From assembly GCA_036488875.1 (NCBI GenBank), contig DASXGW010000004.1, positions 186,001 through 250,000 on the forward strand: a stretch of DNA of 64,000 nt, read 5' to 3'. The notes under the pieces were generated by a model, which was not told the origin of the DNA, did not search any database, and was given only the letters and a program-made list of their open reading frames with translations. Each line of letters opens with the position of its first letter. The first letter of the stretch is position 1. The translations under genes and the position numbers were made by a program. This document shows, in pieces, positions 29,896 to 36,227 of this stretch. Source of the stretch: Candidatus Baltobacteraceae bacterium (lineage in GTDB: Bacteria; Vulcanimicrobiota; Vulcanimicrobiia; Vulcanimicrobiales; Vulcanimicrobiaceae).

Positions 29896-31503
29896 TCAGA
29901 ACTTGCTTCCCGCGTCTTGATCGTGAGCGGTCCAGGTTGCGGGGCGCATGAGCTTATTGAGCCAGCTGAAGTAGGCGCCGGTTCGCTCGGGCAGCGTGTA
30001 GCTATTCTCGGCGTAGACGTTGTGGTTTGCCGGCGAGAACGCGGCGCCGTCGTGGTGCAGGTCGCAATCCAAGCCGGCGACTTCGGCGCGACCGGCGGCC
30101 GCGGTCTCGACGATCGCGTTGTTCTCGAACGTGTTGTCGTGAACCCAATGAATCGACTTGCCGCGATAGCGGTGCGGACATACCGGCGTGCCGTCAGGAT
30201 ACGATGCTGCGCGGGCCGTACCGAAAACGCACGAATCGCTGCGCGCCTGCTGAAGCATTCCAATGCCTCCGGCGCCGCTAACGCGGTTGCTGCGCACCGT
30301 CACGTTGGCGCTGGCAGACGCTTCGATCTGCGCGCCGAGGTAAAACGACATCGTGCCCTGGCGTGAGGCCGGCGGTCCGTTGTTTTCGACGAGGTTGTCT
30401 TCGATGAGCGCCCGGTCGCTGATTTCGATGAAGATGCCGGAGCCTACCGTGTAGCCGTACGGGCCGTTGGTTTGGACGTTCCGTACCACACGGTTACGGC
30501 GGTAAACCACGTTATAACTGTTGATGTCGTTCCAAAAGCCCGGTCCGTTATTGTCGTGAACGTCGTTATCCTCGACGACGAGGTCTCGCGACTCGTATCC
30601 CGGTCCGCCGGCGAACTTTGCGCCGCCGCATTCCCACCAGCAGCTATAGTTCACCCGATTGTTGCGCGTAATCTCGTTGTCGCGTATGGTGAGCGCGTCG
30701 CCGACGGCAGCGATGCCTTCTTGGCCGTTGCCGGCGATGGTATTACCGGTAATGAGCGAGCCGCCATGGTTTCCGCGGTCTGGAACCGACGCGATACCGG
30801 CAGCATGGTTATAGCGCACGACGTTGTTTTCGAGTGTCCATCCGGTGCCCGAGTATCCGTAGCTCTGGATTGCGCCGCTCTGCGCGCGATTGGCTGCGAA
30901 CTCGACGACGAAGGCGTCGACGACGATTCCGCCGTTGGACGACCAGACCAAGGCGGATGCTAGAGCCTGTTCCACGACGTGTCCGGACGGGTTAACGCCC
31001 AGCCACAGCCGGCCGGTCGAAAAATCTTCGTAGAACGTTGTCTTCCCAACGAGCCCGCGCGACGTGACGCGCGTAAGCGGCTTGCCGTCGAAGAAAACGT
31101 CTTGGCGCGTATCGCAGAGCGATTTGGGAACGGCACAGTTCAGGCTCGATTCCGGCGATTGTTTCAGAAAGGCACGAGCGACGAAGGCGTTCCCGGATCG
31201 CGAAAACGGCCCGACGATTGCCGCCCCGTTGAGGACGGCACCATGGCGCACCGTCGAAACGAGGCGTTGTCCGGCTTTAGGATTGACGGGCCGCGTGAAC
31301 CGGTATGTTCCGGGCGCAAAACAAAACGTCGTGCCGGGCGGACGTGCGTCGAGCACGCGCTGGACCGCGCGATCGTCAGAGGGACGGATCGCGGTTCCGG
31401 TGCAAGTGGTTTTCGCAGACACCGTAGAGGCAACCGAGGACGGCAGCAAGCGCGCTATATTCGCGCACCCCGCCAGGATGACGACGGCGCAGGCCGCCGG
31501 CAC
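29896..31503 (-). CDS. Right-handed parallel beta-helix lipoprotein
   Basis: A 535-residue protein. It begins with a short lipoprotein signal (VVILAGCAN). From about residue 200 it shows repeated short Asn/Gly-rich turns (LENNVVRYNHAAGIA, ITGNTIAGNGQEGIAAV, IRDNEITRNNRV, VEDNDVHDNNGPGFW, VVYRRNRVVRNV, IEDNLVENNGPP), the pattern of NosD/pectate-lyase-like beta-helices. These are usually polysaccharide-acting or adhesive surface proteins; catalytic residues were not identified. It follows a small lipoprotein gene by 22 bases and is probably in the same operon. The GTG start gives an unusually short signal with little positive charge, so the true start may differ. Confidence 0.75.
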   Translation of the reverse strand: MPAACAVVILAGCANIARLLPSSVASTVSAKTTCTGTAIRPSDDRAVQRVLDARPPGTTFCFAPGTYRFTRPVNPKAGQRLVSTVRHGAVLNGAAIVGPFSRSGNAFVARAFLKQSPESSLNCAVPKSLCDTRQDVFFDGKPLTRVTSRGLVGKTTFYEDFSTGRLWLGVNPSGHVVEQALASALVWSSNGGIVVDAFVVEFAANRAQSGAIQSYGYSGTGWTLENNVVRYNHAAGIASVPDRGNHGGSLITGNTIAGNGQEGIAAVGDALTIRDNEITRNNRVNYSCWWECGGAKFAGGPGYESRDLVVEDNDVHDNNGPGFWNDINSYNVVYRRNRVVRNVQTNGPYGYTVGSGIFIEISDRALIEDNLVENNGPPASRQGTMSFYLGAQIEASASANVTVRSNRVSGAGGIGMLQQARSDSCVFGTARAASYPDGTPVCPHRYRGKSIHWVHDNTFENNAIVETAAAGRAEVAGLDCDLHHDGAAFSPANHNVYAENSYTLPERTGAYFSWLNKLMRPATWTAHDQDAGSKF

Positions 31504-31525
31504 GATCCTACCGGCTACGATATCT

Positions 31526-31900
31526 TTAATTGAAGTCTACGGCTACGTATTTCAAGCCGTTGCCGCCGATGAGCGCGATGGACGCCTTTTGCGTCGTCAG
31601 GACTTTGGCTTGAAGAACGGACTCGTCGTCGAGCTTCGTTTTGTCGTATTCGACGGCGCCGCTCGGTCCGAACACCGAGGCCCGCCAATAGCCTTTTTGC
31701 CGCGGCTGCAGATACAACCTTACGACGGTGTTGACTTGCACTTGAGCTAAGCCTACAGCTTCGACCATCGCGGCGTCGTTCGGCACGGTAACGTTAGCGG
31801 CGTTCGCGTCGGGCACGAGGAGCGACGTCACAGGTTGGCTGCAACCGGCAACGCCCGCAGCGGCACCAATTACCGCCATACCTAGATCTCTGCGTTTCAT
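31526..31900 (-). CDS. Small putative lipoprotein (124 aa)
   Basis: Starts at ATG 31900 with a twin-arginine-like MKRRDLGMAVIGAAAGVAGCSQP segment ending in a lipobox-like AGC. The rest (VQVNTVVRLYLQPRQKGYWRASVFGPSGAVEYDK) has no family I recognise. It is the first gene of a pair with the beta-helix protein, so a surface role is likely. Confidence 0.65.
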   Translation of the reverse strand: MKRRDLGMAVIGAAAGVAGCSQPVTSLLVPDANAANVTVPNDAAMVEAVGLAQVQVNTVVRLYLQPRQKGYWRASVFGPSGAVEYDKTKLDDESVLQAKVLTTQKASIALIGGNGLKYVAVDFN

Positions 31901-32027
31901 ACTACGCCTCCAGCACCGGCAACGTTCAAAGGGTGCGAACCGTTATCCCCTAAACGTCGGCGACCGAATGACGTCATACGTGAGCCGAGGTGCAACGCCG
32001 AGATCGAACGTTGCGTCGTAGTCTGCG
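31901..32027. other. Intergenic spacer without a recognised gene
   Basis: This 127-base gap precedes the small lipoprotein and presumably holds its promoter; no clear -10/-35 pair was identified by eye. Confidence 0.4.
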
Positions 32028-32546
32028 TTAGCAGTCTACGGGGTCATGCACGAGTTTGGGTTCGGTTACGGAAAAGCCGCCGTTTGACGCTTTAATGTGC
32101 GCGCAAACGTTTGCGTCCGACCCGATCGGATGAAGGTCCGTGTTTTCGTTTGCCGGACTTTGGCCTGTGTTTCCGCCGCAGCCGGGACTCCTTTGCATCT
32201 CTGCGAGCACCTTGATGTGAAGCGTCGGAACGATAAAGCTGTGAGCGATCAGCAAATAACCGAAGGTGTAGCTCTTTCCGGCTTCGACGACGTGCGGATG
32301 GGCCATAGGGCCGCCGTCGAAGATGTGCCACGTCGTGACTGCATTCGACCAATACGGTGTAACCCAGGCGCATTGTGCGGAATCGTTAACGACCGTGACG
32401 CCGGTATTCCAGAAATCGATCGCGCCCTTCGGGGGCGCGGTGGACGACGACGCGGACGAGGAGCAGCCGTCGAGCAAGAGCGCTGCCAACCCAAGAATGG
32501 CGAGGGCGGCGCGGTGATAACGGCGCAGGCTAGACAGCATGTACAT
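32028..32546 (-). CDS. Putative lipoprotein of unknown function
   Basis: A 172-residue protein from ATG 32546 (a GTG at 32558 is the longer alternative). The signal has a basic RRYHR stretch, a long Ala/Leu core and a Cys followed by Ser-rich SSSASSS, typical of lipoproteins, although Asp before Gly-Cys makes the lipobox imperfect. The mature part has four Cys and the segment DFWNTGVTVVNDSAQCAWVTPYWS. I recognise no family. It lies upstream of selC on the opposite strand. Confidence 0.6.
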   Translation of the reverse strand: MYMLSSLRRYHRAALAILGLAALLLDGCSSSASSSTAPPKGAIDFWNTGVTVVNDSAQCAWVTPYWSNAVTTWHIFDGGPMAHPHVVEAGKSYTFGYLLIAHSFIVPTLHIKVLAEMQRSPGCGGNTGQSPANENTDLHPIGSDANVCAHIKASNGGFSVTEPKLVHDPVDC

Positions 32547-32593
32547 TAAATGCCACACCCTTTATGGTCGCAATGTGCAACGGAAGGCCCAGG

Positions 32594-32606
32594 TTAGATA
32601 ATCTAA
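32594..32606. promoter_or_regulatory. Near-perfect AT-rich palindrome
   Basis: TTAGATAATCTAA is a 13-base palindrome with an unpaired centre, 48 bases upstream of the lipoprotein start and in the gap before selC. It is a candidate operator; no cognate regulator is known. Confidence 0.35.
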
Positions 32607-32620
32607 GCCGGGATGCCGTT

Positions 32621-32663
32621 ATGCTAGTAGTCTTCGGCTGCTAGCATGCTCCAGCCAAGGCTG
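32621..32663 (+). other. Two successive hairpins upstream of selC
   Basis: ATGCTAGTAG (32621-32630) pairs with CTGCTAGCAT (32638-32647) through ten positions including one G-T pair, around a 7-base loop. CAGCC-AA-GGCTG follows at 32652-32663. No T-run follows on either strand, so these are not ordinary intrinsic terminators. They may be part of the selC promoter region, an operator, or a small structured RNA. Confidence 0.4.
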
Positions 32664-32823
32664 AAGGCAAAGAAAAGCTGAATGGAGGGGAAATGTTACC
32701 CAGATCACCTTATCGTGCTCCCTATCAAACCGCGTTCTTATGAACGAGCACGCGCATGCGCTTCCAATTCTGACAGAACGTGCAAAGTGAATCAGCATCG
32801 CCCTTGCAAATAATCGCAACCAT

Positions 32824-32917
32824 GGGAGTGTACGGGTCTGGTGGCCCGCACGGTCTTCAAAACCGCTGAGGCCGGGGCAACTCGGCTGGTAGGTTCGATT
32901 CCTATACGCTCCCGCCA
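32824..32917 (+). tRNA. selC: tRNA-Sec (anticodon UCA)
   Basis: A 94-base tRNA with selenocysteine-tRNA hallmarks. It has an 8-bp acceptor stem (GGGAGTGT with ACGCTCCC, one G-T pair), a 6-bp D stem with a 4-base loop (CGGGTC-TGGT-GGCCCG) and an anticodon loop CTTCAAA with TCA in the middle. A long variable arm contains GCCG...CGGC, followed by a T arm TAGG-TTCGATT-CCTA and an encoded CCA. It decodes UGA as selenocysteine together with SelB, whose gene is at 14234-16090. Its 3' end is the attachment repeat of the island that follows, so the tRNA is kept intact by the integrated sequence. Confidence 0.93.
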
Positions 32918-32918
32918 C
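32892..32918 (+). repeat. Attachment-site direct repeat, left copy (3' end of selC)
   Basis: A 27-base sequence covering the T loop through CCA of selC plus one base, identical to 38675-38701. tRNA 3' ends are classic sites for site-specific integrases. Confidence 0.88.
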
Positions 32919-33194
32919 CTAGCAACAGCATTGTTCTTAGCTGCTCTCTGCGTTCGATTGCCGAATCCCTGAACTCTGAAGGACACACAACGCGACGTGG
33001 CCTCCGATGGAATCCCGTGCAAGTAAAGCGCGTGCTCGCACACCTTTGAGTTAATGCCGGGGCTGAAGCCACGGCTGCGACGCGCCTTCGACCGCGGAAA
33101 CTTGCGATCTCGACGTAAGGTCCCGGTGTTTGCCTGAGCCGGGTACTACGCTAGACGACCGCTTGCAGAGAATAGAGGCGTCAAACACTATTGG
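32919..33194. other. Left end of the island without a recognised gene
   Basis: The 276 bases between the left repeat and the KTSC gene contain only short, unconvincing reading frames. This is where an integrase gene would be expected in many tRNA-integrated elements, but none is present. Confidence 0.5.
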
Positions 33195-33389
33195 CTACTT
33201 GGTGCGCTCGTACTCATATGCGTCCCTTATGAACTCATTGAAGTAGGAGCCCTTAGAGCTTGCATTGAGGAACGTTTTGTATACCAGTAACGGTACATCC
33301 TTAAAACGATACAGATTTCCATCGAAAAAACGTACGCTTAGCACGCTGGTCTCGCGGTCATAAGCGATGGATTCAATTGTCGACGACAC
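33195..33389 (-). CDS. KTSC domain protein
   Basis: A 64-residue protein matching the short KTSC domain pattern: IAYDRETSVLSVRFFDGNLYRFKDVPLLVYKTFLNASSKGSYFNEFIRDAYEY, with the family's SKGSYFN core. The domain occurs alone or fused to nucleic-acid-related proteins; its biochemical role is not firmly known. The GTG start lies 12 bases after the stop of the HTH-XRE/nuclease-like gene, so the two form one leftward unit inside the island. It may be an accessory factor of the restriction system (inference). Confidence 0.75.
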   Translation of the reverse strand: MSSTIESIAYDRETSVLSVRFFDGNLYRFKDVPLLVYKTFLNASSKGSYFNEFIRDAYEYERTK

Positions 33390-33401
33390 TCCAGGAGCGC
33401 C

Positions 33402-34328
33402 TTATTCAGTAGGCATTTCCGGGAGAGCTAACTGGCGCTCCTCGACGATACGCGGCCTAGCGTAAGGATTTAAATCGTCTACTTGGTAAACGGTGCTCAT
33501 GTTGTCGTGAACTTTTGTTTTAATAACAGCGGTTTTTCCGGAATCGCCCGAAGTACTGCTAATATCGAAGTCGTCCTTGGTCAAAACGCCAACCTTAGCC
33601 TCCCAAACAAAGGCGCGAAGTCCTCGATTCGCGGTGCCCCGTGTGAACACACCTGCTTCATCTGTGAGAACATACCGGAATGTGATATACGTTCCCGCCT
33701 TTGGCAGATGTCCTTTGGGACGGTTTGTTTCGAGAGCTACCTTGAGTTCTAAGTCAACGGCGGGAGACTTCTGCGGAAGAAGATCGGGATAAGTATGCGG
33801 TCCATTTCTTATGTAAAGGCCGTTCGACGCTTGAGCGATTCCCGCTCCGAGAAGGTTGCCGACCATTGAAGAAAGGTTCGCGAGTTCCACTAAGCCGGCA
33901 AGGCGGTTTGAGCCGTGCGCGATGAGCTGATCGTCGATTATGTCCAGCGTTTCGTAACAATATCTGATCGCTTCAACGAGCATTTCGCATGTTAGGCCGG
34001 TTAGGTGAGTCAACTGCGCTACGTTGTGGCAGAACTCCGTCGAAACGGCTCGTTCGGTTCGCTCGGGAGCTTTTGGCGGCGCGGCTTCGAGACCCGCTCG
34101 CCCTTCGGCCATAGCGACCAAGCCGGAAAGTGGAAACCCTAGGGCTTCGGCGAGCTTCTGCGCCATGCCGAGCGTGGGCTGGGAGTTGCCCTTTTCTAAG
34201 ACGCCGATGTAGGTCCGGTCAATCCCGGCAAGCTCGGCGAGAGACTCATGAGTAAGATTCTGATCGTTGCGCAGTTCTTTTAAGATCGCAAGAAATGCGG
34301 CGACTAGTCCCTCGTCATTTTCCGACAC
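33402..34328 (-). CDS. HTH-XRE protein with a C-terminal PD...ExK nuclease-like region (candidate fused control/restriction protein)
   Basis: A 308-residue protein in two parts. Residues about 8-72 form an XRE/Cro-type helix-turn-helix (LRNDQNLTHESLAELAGIDRTYIGVLEKGNSQPTL), the fold of restriction-modification control (C) proteins. The remainder is not a family I can name, but residues 181-196 read PD(x)9-DLELK, the arrangement of PD-(D/E)xK nucleases (Asp182, Glu194, Lys196). A KGH and a beta-rich FRYVL segment follow, and WEAK at 242-245 is an alternative ExK. It is divergent from the cytosine methyltransferase across a perfect palindrome, exactly where a C protein or restriction enzyme gene is expected. 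The GTG start has no clear ribosome site. The nuclease assignment is an inference; it could be only a regulator. Confidence 0.6.
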   Translation of the reverse strand: MSENDEGLVAAFLAILKELRNDQNLTHESLAELAGIDRTYIGVLEKGNSQPTLGMAQKLAEALGFPLSGLVAMAEGRAGLEAAPPKAPERTERAVSTEFCHNVAQLTHLTGLTCEMLVEAIRYCYETLDIIDDQLIAHGSNRLAGLVELANLSSMVGNLLGAGIAQASNGLYIRNGPHTYPDLLPQKSPAVDLELKVALETNRPKGHLPKAGTYITFRYVLTDEAGVFTRGTANRGLRAFVWEAKVGVLTKDDFDISSTSGDSGKTAVIKTKVHDNMSTVYQVDDLNPYARPRIVEERQLALPEMPTE

Positions 34329-34365
34329 GCGATGAGTCTAGGCGAGGAGGGAAAGCTTGGTCAAC

Positions 34366-34379
34366 GAGAATATATTCTC
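34366..34379. promoter_or_regulatory. Perfect 14-bp palindrome, candidate C-box operator
   Basis: GAGAATATATTCTC is its own reverse complement. It lies in the 68-base gap between the divergent XRE and methyltransferase genes, 4 bases before the methyltransferase ribosome site. C-protein operators sit in this position in type II systems, so binding by the XRE domain is likely (inference). Confidence 0.6.
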
Positions 34380-34383
34380 CACC

Positions 34384-34390
34384 GGAGGTG
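34384..34390 (+). promoter_or_regulatory. Ribosome binding site that sets a TTG start for the methyltransferase
   Basis: GGAGGTG lies 6 bases before TTG 34397, which starts directly on the conserved methyltransferase fold. This argues against a start at 34295, which would add 34 residues unlike any family member and overlap the divergent gene. Confidence 0.75.
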
Positions 34391-34396
34391 CAAGGT

Positions 34397-35554
34397 TTGG
34401 CGTATCGGCTTTTTGATCTGTTCTCTGGAACAGGTGCCTTCTCAAAGGGTTTCGAGAACTCTCTGTCCGCCGAGTACCAAACGGTTTTCTGCAACGACTT
34501 ACTCCCGGTTGCTGTGCGAACCGCTACTGCCAATCATCCCCATGCAAAGTGTGTCAGCGGCGACATAAGAAAGCTTCGACGCGAACACGTCGCGGAGATG
34601 CTCAAGCTACGTCGTGGGCAGGTTGACGTGATAATCGGAGGTCCCCCTTGCCAGGGATTTTCTTCGATAAGGCCTTTTAGATCATCCGAGGAGGACGATC
34701 CACGGAATAGCCTCTTTGAAGAGTTTGCTTCATTCGTAAACTATTTTCGACCAAGAGCACTCGTTATTGAGAACGTCGTTGGGCTCGCGACGCATAAGGG
34801 TGGCGAGACGATCGAGGCAATGCAAACCTGCTTCGAGCAACTCGGCTACGATACCGACTGGCGCATCCTTAACGCGGCCCACTTTGGTATACCGCAGCGT
34901 AGGGAGCGACTTATTTTCATAGGATTGCCACGCGGAGCGAAGATAACGTTCCCTAACCCAACTCACAGTTCCAATGGAAGCACGATTGGCTACCGTGATC
35001 GGACACGCATGCTTTTGCCTGATGAGGATACGCTATTCACCAGGGCGCCAAACCTTGAGCCCGCTATAACTGTGATGGAAGCAATCGGCGACTTACCAAG
35101 GATCGAATCCGGCGAGGAATCACTGGCGTATGACGTAGCACCGACCAATGCGTACCAAGCAGCTAGGCGAAAGGGCTTGACTAAGCTAACGCTCCACGGA
35201 TCGACGAAGCACACCAAGAAGATGCTTCGTATCATCAAACACTCCGGTCCAAATATTTATTCGATACCGAAGCACCTTATAACCAGCGGCTTTAGCTCGT
35301 GTTATTCGCGGCTCGATGGCGACTGCCCATCGGTAACGATCACCGTTAATTTTGTTCATCCGGCATCGAACCGTTGCATACATCCCGTACTGAACCGTGC
35401 CCTTACCCCTAGAGAGGGCGCACGACTGCAGTCATTCGATGACGATTTTGTTTTCTGCGGAAATCGTTCACAGATCGTAAAGCAGATTGGTAATGCCGTG
35501 CCGCCGCTCCTTGGCAAAGTAATAGGCGAGCACCTCGCATCCCTGATCGCCTAG
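34397..35554 (+). CDS. DNA (cytosine-5-)-methyltransferase
   Basis: A 385-residue type II-style C5 methyltransferase with the canonical motifs in order: I (RLFDLFSGTGAFSKGF, residues 4-19), IV with the catalytic Cys (GGPPCQGFSS, Cys85), VI (ENV, 125-127), VIII (QRRER, 167-171) and X (GNAVPP, 365-370). The variable target-recognition region lies between VIII and about residue 300. It transfers a methyl group from S-adenosylmethionine to cytosine in a specific site; the site cannot be read from sequence. TTG 34397 with GGAGGTG is the start. A vsr gene follows after 2 bases, and the probable control/restriction gene is divergent. The gene is AT-richer than the chromosome around it. Confidence 0.93.
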   Translation: MAYRLFDLFSGTGAFSKGFENSLSAEYQTVFCNDLLPVAVRTATANHPHAKCVSGDIRKLRREHVAEMLKLRRGQVDVIIGGPPCQGFSSIRPFRSSEEDDPRNSLFEEFASFVNYFRPRALVIENVVGLATHKGGETIEAMQTCFEQLGYDTDWRILNAAHFGIPQRRERLIFIGLPRGAKITFPNPTHSSNGSTIGYRDRTRMLLPDEDTLFTRAPNLEPAITVMEAIGDLPRIESGEESLAYDVAPTNAYQAARRKGLTKLTLHGSTKHTKKMLRIIKHSGPNIYSIPKHLITSGFSSCYSRLDGDCPSVTITVNFVHPASNRCIHPVLNRALTPREGARLQSFDDDFVFCGNRSQIVKQIGNAVPPLLGKVIGEHLASLIA

Positions 35555-35556
35555 CG

Positions 35557-36000
35557 ATGACCGCACAAGAGGGACACCTCCGGAAATCCCTGCAAACTTC
35601 AGTTCTCGTATCGAGAAGAATGCAGAATGTCGCCACAAGGGACACGCCGTGTGAACTCGCAGCTCGACAAGTTCTTTCGGCCTATCACGTTCGATACAGG
35701 CTCCACCGAGCGGATTTACCGGGTCGGCCTGATATCTTTATCCCGCGCATAAGGGTTGCGGTATTCGTTCACGGCTGCTTTTGGCACTCGCATCATTGTC
35801 CAAAAGGTAGAAGGCAACCGCGGACAAATGTGGCTTTTTGGGCGGTGAAACTCGCTAATACGGTCGCGAGAGATCGTCGCACCGTGCAGCGGCTACGTGC
35901 CGTTGGTATATCTGTCGTAATACTCTGGGAGTGCGAACAACAGACGTTCCTCGCAAATCTAAGGCGTACCATAGGCACGTATCGTCGAACCGCACTGTAA
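35557..36000 (+). CDS. vsr: Very-short-patch-repair (Vsr-type) DNA mismatch endonuclease
   Basis: A 147-residue protein with the Vsr pattern: RDTPCELAARQVL, YRLHRADLPGRPDIFIPRIRVAVFVHGCFWHSHHC and PRTNVAFWAVKLANTVARD, ending in ILWECE. Likely catalytic Asp59 and the Zn/active-site residues His72, Cys74, His77, His79 and Cys81 are present. Vsr nicks next to T:G mismatches that arise when 5-methylcytosine deaminates, so it protects sites modified by the adjacent methyltransferase, whose stop is 2 bases upstream. The classic MSxIR start motif is only partly present (VSRRMQNVATRDT). Confidence 0.9.
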   Translation: MTAQEGHLRKSLQTSVLVSRRMQNVATRDTPCELAARQVLSAYHVRYRLHRADLPGRPDIFIPRIRVAVFVHGCFWHSHHCPKGRRQPRTNVAFWAVKLANTVARDRRTVQRLRAVGISVVILWECEQQTFLANLRRTIGTYRRTAL

Positions 36001-36227
36001 GGCGTAACGTCTGGACGCATGTGGTTTTGACGATTAACGTACCGCCTAGGCTGCCCGTTGCGATGACGCGCGACTAGGACTGGCGGAGCAAATGGTTCGG
36101 AAAGCTCGATTCGCGTCTGAACTTGGGTACTGTACAACCGCGCAGCCGCGGGTGAAAGAAGGATAGGCAGCACCCAACTCGCAAGCTGTGCCACTTCAAA
36201 TAATGCGACTAGCGGAGGCTCTGTTTC
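36001..36227. other. Intergenic spacer inside the island
   Basis: A 227-base gap between vsr and the helicase gene without a convincing reading frame. It ends in the GGAGG ribosome site of the helicase and probably contains a separate promoter. Confidence 0.4.
36214..36218 (+). promoter_or_regulatory. Ribosome binding site for the island helicase
   Basis: GGAGG lies 9 bases before GTG 36228 and supports that non-ATG start. Confidence 0.65.

Noticed and set aside
30000-31000. Reading frames opposite the beta-helix gene
   Set aside because: They mirror the repetitive Asn/Gly coding pattern and lack ribosome sites.
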